A DNA stretch of 6,113 nt from Candidatus Zixiibacteriota bacterium (GCA_030619345.1 JAUXBO010000158.1:1-6113); one strand, 5' to 3'. Counted from the stretch's first letter, positions 1-5,822 are shown. Notes: a model not told the origin generated them from the letters alone. Numbers and translations are program-made.

Positions 1-239
1 TTATATCAATGGTCTCCAATCCGATATCAGCTTCGGTTAGTCGTTACATGGAACGCCAGTCGGATGCGTTCGGCATGGAGTATACCGACGTCACCGGCGA
101 AGCCGCCGCTGCGGCCTTTGATAAACTATCGGTACTGAACCTGTCCGATCCTGATCCTCATCCGCTGATTGAATTCTGGTTTTACGACCATCCGGCCCTG
201 AGCAAGCGGATGGAGTTCGTTCGCTCCGTCCGACCGTAG
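1..239 (+). CDS. M48-family (Ste24/HtpX-like) zinc metalloprotease, C-terminal fragment
   Basis: This is the last ~79 codons of a gene whose start lies left of the window. The reading frame is open from base 3, so the ATG at position 9 is internal and not a start. The visible protein matches the C-terminus of Ste24-type M48 peptidases. It has 'NPISASVSRYMERQSDAFG', where the E of 'MERQSD' is in the position of the third zinc ligand and the following D is the conserved acidic residue. Near the end it has 'NLSDPDPHPLIEFWFYDHP' and 'LSKRMEF', the family's usual ending. In this family the HEXXH zinc site lies upstream and is not in the window. Such enzymes are multi-pass inner-membrane proteases that act on membrane or exported proteins. 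The gene ends at TAG 237-239. No terminator-like hairpin follows, and the next gene has its own promoter about 20 bp downstream. Confidence 0.85.
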   Translation, partial: ISMVSNPISASVSRYMERQSDAFGMEYTDVTGEAAAAAFDKLSVLNLSDPDPHPLIEFWFYDHPALSKRMEFVRSVRP

Positions 240-259
240 GGAAGAATGCCACCGGTGAG

Positions 260-288
260 TTGGCGCATCATGTACTCCCGGATAAAAT
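260..288 (+). promoter_or_regulatory. Putative sigma70-type promoter for the mutase/receiver operon
   Basis: The -35 box TTGGCG (260-265) and the -10 box TAAAAT (283-288) are separated by exactly 17 bp. Transcription would start near 295, inside the palindrome TTGTACAA (292-299), giving a leader of about 50 nt before the ATG at 346. The match to the sigma70 consensus is seen in the sequence. Use of this consensus by the host is inferred, since some FCB bacteria use a different -10/-33 pattern. Confidence 0.55.
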
Positions 289-312
289 ATGTTGTACAAG
301 CTCGTTGAGGAG

Positions 313-345
313 ACTATCATAACTTCATAGCTGGAGTGTGATAGT
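313..345. repeat. Inverted repeat flanking the Shine-Dalgarno of the mutase gene
   Basis: ACTATCA (313-319) and TGATAGT (339-345) are perfect 7-bp inverted arms with a 19-nt spacer. The right arm abuts the ATG at 346 and the spacer contains the GGAG Shine-Dalgarno (333-336). It could be a weak mRNA hairpin presenting the ribosome site in its loop, an operator, or chance. Confidence 0.35.
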
Positions 346-1689
346 ATGAATATTGATCCGTCGATTTTTAAAGCATATGACATCCGGGGCGTCTACCCCA
401 GACAGATAAACAAAGAGATCGCTTATCAAATAGGCTATGCCCTGGCGGTCAGAATGAAACCGCATTCTATTGCGGTTGGCCGCGACATGCGGATTTCCTC
501 GGATGAATTATTCGAGGGGCTGACCGCAGGTATAAACGATATGGGGGTCGATGTGATCGACCTCGGACTGATTTCCACCGACGGCCTTTACTTTGCCGTT
601 GGTAAGCACGGTTATGATGGTGGCGTGATGATTACGGCCAGCCATAACCCCGCCCAATACAACGGCCTCAAAATCTGCAAGAAAAACGCGGAGCCGCTTT
701 CAGGACAGGATGGATTGAACCAGATTCTGAAATTGATTCAGGAAGATAATCTTCCTGCCAAAGCGCCTTCCAAAGGTGTGATCGTCCGCAGGGATGTCAA
801 CGCCGCTTACGCCGAGCACTGTTTGTCATTCATTGATCAGAGTAAAATTAAGTCCTTCAAAATAGTAATCGATGCCGGAAATGGGATGGCCGGCGCCACC
901 CTTCCTCCGGTGTTGGATCAGCTTCCCATCGATGTTACCCGTCTCTTTTTTGAACTCGACGGCACCTTTCCCAACCATCCGGCTTCGCCGATTGAGCCGG
1001 AGAATCTCGTTGACCTGGTGCGCACAATTGCCGAGAAGGATGCCGATTTTGGAGTCGCCTTTGATGGCGACGCTGACCGAATGTTTCTTGTCGACCGTTT
1101 TGGCAACCAGGTCGGCGGCGATATGGTGACGGCCTTAGTGGCCAAGTCACTGCTCAAAAAATCTCCCGGTGATACAATTCTGTACAATCTCATTTGCTCG
1201 CGGGCTGTCCCCGAATTAGTTCTCAAAATGGGTGGTACGCCGGTGCGTACCCGGGTGGGGCATGCTCTCATCAAGCCGTTAATGAAAGAACATAACGCCG
1301 TGTTTGGCGGTGAGCATTCCGGACATTTCTACTTTCGTGATAATTGGTTTGCCGACTCCGGTCTCATTGCCTTTTTGGTCTGTCTGGAATTGATGTCCGA
1401 AGAAGGTCGCGAGCTTCATGACCTGATCGCTGAAATTAATCCATATCATCGTTCCGGCGAGATTAACAGTCGGGTGGAGTCCGCCTCGGCAACGATAGAA
1501 AAAGTCGCCGAGGCATTTACCGATGGTCAGCAGGATCGCGTGGACGGTTTGACCGTGCAGTATGATGATTACTGGTTTAACCTCAGGCCTTCCAATACCG
1601 AGCCGTTGCTGCGACTGAATATCGAAGCTGATAGCCTGGAACTTCTGAAGGAAAAGACAGACAATCTGTTGTCTATCATAAGGGATTAG
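346..1689 (+). CDS. manB: Phosphomannomutase/phosphoglucomutase (alpha-D-phosphohexomutase family)
   Basis: The enzyme interconverts hexose 6-phosphate and hexose 1-phosphate (mannose and/or glucose) in the cytoplasm, supplying sugar-1-P for nucleotide sugars used in polysaccharide and glycan synthesis. All four family signatures are present in order. The N-terminal 'FKAYDIRG' is at 8-15. The phosphoserine loop 'TASHNP' is at 97-102, with catalytic S99. The metal loop 'DGDADR' is at 240-245. The sugar-specificity loop 'GGEHSGH' is at 321-327 and the phosphate loop 'RPSNTEP' at 414-420. The length of 447 residues is normal, and no key residue is missing. The ATG start has GGAG at 333-336 with 9-nt spacing. 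It is the first gene of a two-gene operon; the next gene begins 4 bp after its stop. The GEHSG loop fits dual PMM/PGM enzymes such as AlgC. Phosphoglucosamine mutase is less likely, because its signature phosphate and sugar loops differ. The exact substrate preference is inferred, so the symbol is provisional. Confidence 0.93.
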   Translation: MNIDPSIFKAYDIRGVYPRQINKEIAYQIGYALAVRMKPHSIAVGRDMRISSDELFEGLTAGINDMGVDVIDLGLISTDGLYFAVGKHGYDGGVMITASHNPAQYNGLKICKKNAEPLSGQDGLNQILKLIQEDNLPAKAPSKGVIVRRDVNAAYAEHCLSFIDQSKIKSFKIVIDAGNGMAGATLPPVLDQLPIDVTRLFFELDGTFPNHPASPIEPENLVDLVRTIAEKDADFGVAFDGDADRMFLVDRFGNQVGGDMVTALVAKSLLKKSPGDTILYNLICSRAVPELVLKMGGTPVRTRVGHALIKPLMKEHNAVFGGEHSGHFYFRDNWFADSGLIAFLVCLELMSEEGRELHDLIAEINPYHRSGEINSRVESASATIEKVAEAFTDGQQDRVDGLTVQYDDYWFNLRPSNTEPLLRLNIEADSLELLKEKTDNLLSIIRD

Positions 1690-1693
1690 TTAA

Positions 1694-2440
1694 TTGAATA
1701 AAGCGGATACAAAAATTCTCGTTGTCGATGACGCCGAAAACTTATTGGACCTGCTAATTGACACCCTGAATGCTATTGGCTATGAGCCGGTTGGTGTGAC
1801 CAACGGAATTGAAGCGTTGGAAAAACTAAAATCGGAACAGTTTGATCTTGTCGTTTCTGATATAAAGATGCCGCAGTTGGACGGGTTGGGTCTTTTGGAA
1901 AAAGTAAGAACGCTTTATCCTGAGCTTCCGGTTCTTTTCATAACCGGGGTTGATGCACCCGAAGTAATTGGCAAATCCCAACCGAATGGGCTTCTGGCCA
2001 AACCGTTTCGCGTCTCTCATATAGAGCAGCTTATTAGCGACACTCTGAAAAGCAGGCAAGAGCCTGCATCGACCAGCGTGCGCAAAGTGATGATCGTTGA
2101 TGACGATGATAATTTCCGTGACACCTTACAGGATGCACTGGAGCTCAATGATTTCAGTCCATTTGGTGTGGCCGCCGCCGATGAAGCGTTAGCCCAACTG
2201 GAGATGGGATCATTCGATGCTGTCGTCAGTGATATCAGAATGCCCGGTGCCGACGGATTTGAACTGCTCAAGCGGATAAAAAAAACCTATCCCAAGCTGC
2301 CAGTAATTTTGATCACTGCTTACCTATCAGACGAGGATATTAAAAAAACTCTGCCTAAATCCGGGGCCGATGGTTTTTTGGAGAAGCCGTTTGATGTTGA
2401 TAGTCTCGTAAAACTGCTCAGAGGTCTTTCCCGCAATTAG
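1694..2440 (+). CDS. Tandem receiver-domain protein (REC-REC), no output domain
   Basis: This 248-residue cytoplasmic protein consists of two CheY-like receiver domains joined by a short linker (about 119-130). REC1 (about 7-118) has acidic residues D12/D13, phospho-acceptor D56 in 'VVSDIKMP', switch T84 and K103 in 'AKPF'. REC2 (about 131-245) has D136/D137, phospho-acceptor D180 in 'VVSDIRMPGADG', T208 and K231 in 'EKPF'. Both sites are complete, so both domains should accept phosphate from a histidine kinase or phosphodonor. There is no DNA-binding, GGDEF, HD-GYP or kinase domain, and the protein stops right after REC2. The start is TTG at 1694, supported by AAGGGA at 1680-1685 (8-nt spacing) and because the first REC strand begins at residue 7; no ATG fits. 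It is co-transcribed with the mutase upstream, and a terminator follows. No cognate kinase is visible in the window. The role as phosphorelay intermediate, phosphate sink or protein-interaction switch is inferred. Confidence 0.92.
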   Translation: MNKADTKILVVDDAENLLDLLIDTLNAIGYEPVGVTNGIEALEKLKSEQFDLVVSDIKMPQLDGLGLLEKVRTLYPELPVLFITGVDAPEVIGKSQPNGLLAKPFRVSHIEQLISDTLKSRQEPASTSVRKVMIVDDDDNFRDTLQDALELNDFSPFGVAAADEALAQLEMGSFDAVVSDIRMPGADGFELLKRIKKTYPKLPVILITAYLSDEDIKKTLPKSGADGFLEKPFDVDSLVKLLRGLSRN

Positions 2441-2466
2441 ATTTTGATTGGTTAATTTCTTGTACC

Positions 2467-2498
2467 AAAAAACCCCCTTGTAGTAAGGGGGTTTTATT
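2467..2498. terminator. Bidirectional intrinsic terminator between convergent genes
   Basis: A perfect 11-bp stem, AAAACCCCCTT (2469-2479) with AAGGGGGTTTT (2485-2495), encloses the 5-nt loop GTAGT. The + strand transcript of the mutase/receiver operon ends in TTTTATT, 28 bp after its stop codon. Read on the - strand, the same hairpin is followed by six T residues, so it should also end transcripts of the secreted-protein gene. Confidence 0.9.
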
Positions 2499-2570
2499 GG
2501 CAGCTAAGTATTTTTATAGTGGTGTCGGTCAGGTTGAAGTGACCAGTCCACTTTGGTCTGTCTGGTTTTT

Positions 2571-2600
2571 GTCAGGCGGTCAGTTTAATGACCGCCTGAT
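2571..2600. repeat. Perfect hairpin without a T-tract, convergent intergenic region
   Basis: TCAGGCGGTCA (2572-2582) and TGACCGCCTGA (2589-2599) form an 11-bp GC-rich stem with the 6-nt loop GTTTAA. A G·T pair at 2571/2600 could extend it. Neither strand has a run of T after the stem (the - strand continues ACAAAAACC), so it is not a standard intrinsic terminator. It sits in the 3' untranslated region of the - strand gene and may stabilise that mRNA or assist termination; this is inferred. Confidence 0.6.
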
Positions 2601-2617
2601 TATTATCCTAACAGATA

Positions 2618-2640
2618 GTAAAACGACAAAGTCGTTTTAC
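2618..2640 (-). repeat. Hairpin overlapping the stop codon of the secreted-protein gene
   Basis: GTAAAACGAC (2618-2627) and GTCGTTTTAC (2631-2640) are perfect 10-bp inverted arms with a 3-nt loop. On the - strand the 5' arm includes the TAA stop (2639-2637) of the secreted-protein gene, so the stem would form as the ribosome leaves. The 3' arm contains TTTT but is followed by TATCTGTT, not a T-run. It may be a weak terminator or an mRNA 3'-end structure. Confidence 0.55.
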
Positions 2641-5189
2641 TTGAGCAGTACCATCTTCTTGGTGTCGGTGAAGTTACCGGCAACCAGTTTGTAGAAGTAG
2701 ACACCGCTGGCCAGGTCTGTAGCATCCCATTCGATGTTATGACGTCCGGCATTATAGTCGCCGACGAATCCGGCAACCTTCTGACCAGTTATGTTATAAA
2801 TGGTCAGTTCAGCTTTGCCTGCTTCAGGAAGCGAGAAGCTGATATTGGTGCTCGGGTTAAACGGGTTCGGGTAGTTCTGCTTCAGAGCAAATTCGGTCGG
2901 GATAAGACTTAAGGCGATGGGGTTACCTTCGCGCGAAGCCATCTCGATCGACATTACATTACCTGTTACGTTGAGGAATTCACCGGCGAAGGAGTTACCT
3001 TCGGTGGAGTAAACCAGAACGCGGGTATTTACGCCGTCATAAGCGTATTTCATTTCCATATTGTCAACTAAGAGTTCAGGCGTAACGTTGCCTTCAACAA
3101 CCAGATAAGCGGCGCTTATGTCAGTCTGATCAGCGATCGACATAACACCGGATTTGGTATGGATATAGCTGGCGTTTTTGGAAATAACTTCGTTGGTGAC
3201 TTCCTTCGGATAAGGAAGAGCGTCGCCAACGATGACACGAATCAGATATACCAGATCGGCAACACTGAGGGCGATACCATCAGCATTGACGTCGGTAGCA
3301 GCTGTCTGTCCGGCGGGATTGATGTCAAAGACACCGATACCGTAGACAAAGTAGTTGGTGAACAAGACCGCGTCAGCGATTTCGTTGGCGATTTCGTTGA
3401 GGTTGACATCACCGCGAGCGTCGATCGAGTCGGCGCAAACGATATCAACACCACCGTTTTGGAAATCAACCAGGCGAATCGGATCCGGCTTGCCGTCTCC
3501 CAAACCTACATCACAGCTGGAATTAGCGCCAAAGAAGGACGGGAAGGCTACGTCGGCTTCAATCGGTGTAACGTTGTCATAGTCATAGACATGACGGCTG
3601 ATGAACAGGGTGTCACCAGAGACCGAAGAGAAGGCGTTGTCGCCGCAGTCGTACCATACAAAGCGAATCGGTACGTACATACATTCCATAGTCCGATCAT
3701 TAGTCACTAAGAAATCAAGGACGGCCAGTTCATTGACAGGACCAGAGAAACAGGCCGGATGGTTCATACCGTTGTTGTATTCGGCAATAGCGACTATACG
3801 AACGACGCCACTGGGGCAGGCGCTCGGGCCGCAGTTACCGGAAGGACCATAACGATAGGTGAAGTATTCCCAGCCACAGTCAGTAATAAGCTGACCGGGG
3901 AGGGCCACTGTCAGGATGAGAGCCGAAGCGTCATACTGGACCAGAAGATCATATCCACCCATTTCGTTGGCCGGAACGGTTGTATCATCGAGGAAAATCG
4001 AGACGGTCTCATGCTGACCCTGAATGGTCCCATGAGTCTTCTCAATAGTGACATCGATAGTCGGCAAAACACAAATAGTCACCACGCAGGTATCGGCGTT
4101 GGCCGGGCTGCAGGGGCTGCAAATGTTAGCGCCGTCAGTCACTTTAATCAAGAGATCAAAGCAGCCAAGGTAGCTGTTGTTCTCCATGGTTGCCCATTCC
4201 CAGTCACCCGTAGCCGGATCAACGGTCGGGGTTCCCGGACCGGAGAAACTGACCATCGAGTAAGCCAGAGGAGAAGGACCACCATCAGGATCGCTGGCCG
4301 TTACGCCACCGGACGCGGTCTCACCCCAGATCATCCAGGGGAGGTCGGTCGGACAGGCAATGGTCGGCGGATCGTTGTAGACACAGATCTCAAAATTGGT
4401 TACGGCAAAATCGCCGCAAACGTCAGTCACTGTAACTTCAACCGCATGTGTGCAAACGCCTGCACCGCCGGGAGACCAAGTGATGACACCGGTGTTGGGA
4501 TCTATTATCATACCGGCAGGACCGGAAACGGAATAAGAAAGAGTCTCGCAACTGGCCTCATCGAGATCACTACCAAATGCCTGGCCAACATAGGTCATGG
4601 ACCAATGAATGGTTTCATCAGGAATGGTAGCAATGGTTGGAACTATGTTGACAAATGTTACCACACCAGCATTGACGGTGGCCAGCACTAAGGCGCTGGT
4701 GGCACAGTCAACAAACTGGGTTTCATAAGGTACGTTACAATCAAGTCCGATAACGCCATCAAGCGTAACCGTTCCGGAACAAACGTTATTAGTGGTGAAC
4801 TCAACCTGGGCTACGACTGTCGGGCCGGCGGCCAGACAGGCATCTCCAACATCAATCATCATACCGGCGATACGGATCGTATCAGGACTTACATTATCAA
4901 CCCTACTGAGGTCAACAATGCGGTTGGTCAGGTTTACGAGACCTAAGTCCCAATTCACGCTCATAGCGTCGAAAAATGCACCGCCAGTGGTGGTACTGAC
5001 TTCAAAGACGACTTCAAAGGCAGAGATATCACCAGGGGCGTCAACAGTAATGTTTAAGACATTACCGGCTACGCAGCGGTTAACATTCGGGCTGTCAAAC
5101 GTGACTTCCTGAGCAAACGAATACGAAAACGCAAACACCAGCATAAAGGAGGTCAGCAACAAAGAATATAGCGTTCTTTTTTGCTTCAT
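2637..5189 (-). CDS. Secreted modular protein: cohesin-like, Ig-like, dockerin-like and T9SS type A sorting domains
   Basis: This 850-residue extracellular protein has a Sec signal peptide (K/R at 2-5, hydrophobic core 10-25, likely cleavage after A26). Modules follow in order: a beta-rich cohesin-like module (about 28-180); two cadherin/He_PIG-like Ig modules (about 184-272 and 275-375, with 'IDPNTGVITWSPG' and 'VDPATGDWEW'); a second cohesin-like module (about 378-560); a dockerin-like pair of calcium loops (from D594 'DVNLNEIANEIAD' and D633 'DVNADGIALSVAD'); a linker region (about 663-767); and a T9SS type A sorting domain (768-850, 'NYPNPFNPST', 'GVYFYKL', 'KKMVLLK'). Many cysteines ('CSPCSPANADTC', 'CGPSACPSG') suggest disulfides outside the cytoplasm. 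No catalytic domain is visible, so a structural, adhesive or surface-assembly role is inferred. The sorting domain implies export through the outer membrane and removal or anchoring by the T9SS sortase. The ATG start is supported by AAAGGAG (5203-5197, 7-nt spacing). It is transcribed alone and converges on the receiver gene. Confidence 0.9.
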   Translation of the reverse strand: MKQKRTLYSLLLTSFMLVFAFSYSFAQEVTFDSPNVNRCVAGNVLNITVDAPGDISAFEVVFEVSTTTGGAFFDAMSVNWDLGLVNLTNRIVDLSRVDNVSPDTIRIAGMMIDVGDACLAAGPTVVAQVEFTTNNVCSGTVTLDGVIGLDCNVPYETQFVDCATSALVLATVNAGVVTFVNIVPTIATIPDETIHWSMTYVGQAFGSDLDEASCETLSYSVSGPAGMIIDPNTGVITWSPGGAGVCTHAVEVTVTDVCGDFAVTNFEICVYNDPPTIACPTDLPWMIWGETASGGVTASDPDGGPSPLAYSMVSFSGPGTPTVDPATGDWEWATMENNSYLGCFDLLIKVTDGANICSPCSPANADTCVVTICVLPTIDVTIEKTHGTIQGQHETVSIFLDDTTVPANEMGGYDLLVQYDASALILTVALPGQLITDCGWEYFTYRYGPSGNCGPSACPSGVVRIVAIAEYNNGMNHPACFSGPVNELAVLDFLVTNDRTMECMYVPIRFVWYDCGDNAFSSVSGDTLFISRHVYDYDNVTPIEADVAFPSFFGANSSCDVGLGDGKPDPIRLVDFQNGGVDIVCADSIDARGDVNLNEIANEIADAVLFTNYFVYGIGVFDINPAGQTAATDVNADGIALSVADLVYLIRVIVGDALPYPKEVTNEVISKNASYIHTKSGVMSIADQTDISAAYLVVEGNVTPELLVDNMEMKYAYDGVNTRVLVYSTEGNSFAGEFLNVTGNVMSIEMASREGNPIALSLIPTEFALKQNYPNPFNPSTNISFSLPEAGKAELTIYNITGQKVAGFVGDYNAGRHNIEWDATDLASGVYFYKLVAGNFTDTKKMVLLK

Positions 5190-5196
5190 TAGTATG

Positions 5197-5216
5197 CTCC
5201 TTTAATAAATTAAAGG
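5197..5216 (-). promoter_or_regulatory. Shine-Dalgarno buried in an inverted repeat (leader hairpin)
   Basis: On the - strand, CCTTTAAT (5216-5209) and ATTAAAGG (5206-5199) are perfect 8-bp inverted arms separated by TT. The 3' arm holds most of the Shine-Dalgarno AAAGGAG (5203-5197) of the secreted-protein gene, whose ATG lies 7 nt further on. As RNA it would form a 6-7 bp A/U-rich stem with a 4-6 nt loop that hides the ribosome site. Such a weak stem could be opened by the ribosome, temperature or a competing strand. A DNA operator is the alternative. Confidence 0.5.
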
Positions 5217-5234
5217 TCATTAAATCAACAGATG

Positions 5235-5262
5235 ATTGTCAGATTGCATATAATCCGACAAT
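5235..5262 (-). repeat. 11-bp inverted repeat in the leader of the secreted-protein gene
   Basis: On the - strand, ATTGTCGGATT (5262-5252) pairs with AATCTGACAAT (5245-5235) around the 6-nt loop ATATGC. The only non-Watson-Crick position is G5256 with U5241, which is a G·U pair in the sense RNA of the downstream gene but an A·C mismatch in the opposite strand. This favours an RNA hairpin in the leader over a DNA operator, though it overlaps a possible -10 element (5253-5248). Confidence 0.55.
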
Positions 5263-5277
5263 TATCTCGCATGCCAA
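5248..5277 (-). promoter_or_regulatory. Weak candidate proximal promoter for the secreted-protein gene
   Basis: On the - strand, TTGGCA (5277-5272) and TTATAT (5253-5248) are 18 bp apart, which would give a leader of only about 50 nt. The match is partial and the -10 lies inside the inverted repeat at 5235-5262. It is an alternative to the far stronger consensus promoter at 5568-5595. Confidence 0.3.
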
Positions 5278-5287
5278 TAAAGGTCAT

Positions 5288-5314
5288 TTAACCTTAAAGG
5301 CACCCTTCGGTTAA
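5288..5314 (-). repeat. Nested leader hairpin
   Basis: On the - strand, TTAACC (5314-5309) pairs with GGTTAA (5293-5288). Inside it AAGG (5307-5304) pairs with CCTT (5300-5297) around the loop GTG. The two stems are separated by a 1-nt bulge on one side and a UAA bulge on the other. It is the first of three consecutive hairpins leading to the Shine-Dalgarno. It has no U-run, so it is not a terminator. Confidence 0.4.
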
Positions 5315-5567
5315 TCTGTATCAAAAGTCCGAGACCAAGCAAATAAGTCCCTAAACCAATGATAGCGATTAACTCTGAATTAGGAGATATCTTCAAGACG
5401 AATATAAAGCCGAAATATATCTTATCCCGACCGGTCTATTGTCTCTGTGAAAACCGAAAAGTAAGCTCTTCAGAAGTAGTAACGCAAAGCTATTCAAAAC
5501 GTTACCGAAGGTGCTACAGGGTCAAAACAGAAGCGCATTTTACACAACTATTTCCCTAGACAAATAT

Positions 5568-5595
5568 ATTATACTAAATAATCCCATTCTGTCAA
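5568..5595 (-). promoter_or_regulatory. Consensus sigma70 promoter reading toward the secreted-protein gene
   Basis: On the - strand, TTGACA (5595-5590) and TATAAT (5573-5568) match the sigma70 consensus at all 12 positions with a 16-bp spacer, and the DNA upstream is AT-rich like an UP element. Transcription would begin near 5561. The next gene in that direction starts at 5189, so the transcript would have a leader of about 370 nt. Alternatively it drives a separate small RNA ending before 5189, but no T-run terminator was found between. Confidence 0.65.
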
Positions 5596-5804
5596 GACTT
5601 ATTCTCATAAATAATCAACTCCTAATATACGTAGTAACAATATCAACCAAAATCAGACATATACGTGTAGGTGAGGGGGGGACTTGTCTTGAGCAATATA
5701 TCTCATGCGTATACCAGGAATTGAGTATTCCCATAAAGAGATTAGTCGCTCCTGATAAGAGTGGGCCGGGAGCATAGCCAACAACCACCTCGGAGCGGCA
5801 ATAG

Positions 5805-5822
5805 TTGTGATCAAATTCACAA
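5805..5822. promoter_or_regulatory. CRP/FNR-family-like palindrome, site 1
   Basis: TTGTGA-tcaaat-TCACAA is a perfect 6-bp inverted repeat with a 6-bp spacer and contains the exact TGTGA-N6-TCACA core bound by CRP-type regulators. It is one of three such sites within about 205 bp. Binding by a Crp/Fnr-family protein is inferred. Confidence 0.6.

Larger units (their letters stand above)
5211..5288 (-). repeat. Two direct copies of AATGACCTTTA in the leader
   Basis: The 11-mer AATGACCTTTA (- strand) occurs exactly at 5288-5278 and 5221-5211, 67 bp apart, and similarity continues a few bases on the 5' side (G, T and T shared). Both copies contain CCTTTA, which is complementary to the TAAAGG of the Shine-Dalgarno region. 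They could be paired regulator half-sites or alternative anti-Shine-Dalgarno strands. They flank the inverted repeat at 5235-5262. Confidence 0.5.

Noticed and set aside
9..239. A complete 76-residue protein starting at ATG 9.
   Set aside because: The frame is open to the left edge and the sequence is clearly the tail of an M48 peptidase, so this ATG is an internal methionine.
918..1274. 118-codon open frame on the - strand inside the mutase gene.
   Set aside because: The mutase frame carries all catalytic motifs across this stretch; the reverse frame is a low-information shadow rich in R, S and P.
3759..4691. 310-codon open frame on the + strand.
   Set aside because: It lies wholly antisense to the secreted-protein gene, has no recognisable domain or ribosome site, and its composition (many R, G, T) is what a complement of a beta-rich coding sequence gives.
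5479..5510. Possible c-di-GMP-I (GEMM) riboswitch on the + strand: ACGCAAAGC followed by ACCGAAGG.
   Set aside because: The two strings resemble conserved GEMM segments, but only about 15 nt separate them. The second stem with its conserved GGG and tetraloop-receptor elements cannot fit, no clear first stem precedes them, and no + strand gene follows. The pairing GTAACG/CGTTAC (5479-5505) explains part of the similarity.
5359..5777. 66- and 88-codon frames on the + strand.
   Set aside because: They are antisense to the presumed leader, overlap each other, lack ribosome sites and have no family resemblance.
5741..5800. CGCTCC (5747-5752) and GGAGCG (5792-5797) as a hairpin or attachment-like site.
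   Set aside because: The arms are short, the spacer is 39 nt, and a competing GGAGC (5769-5773) pairs equally well; nothing indicates a mobile element nearby.
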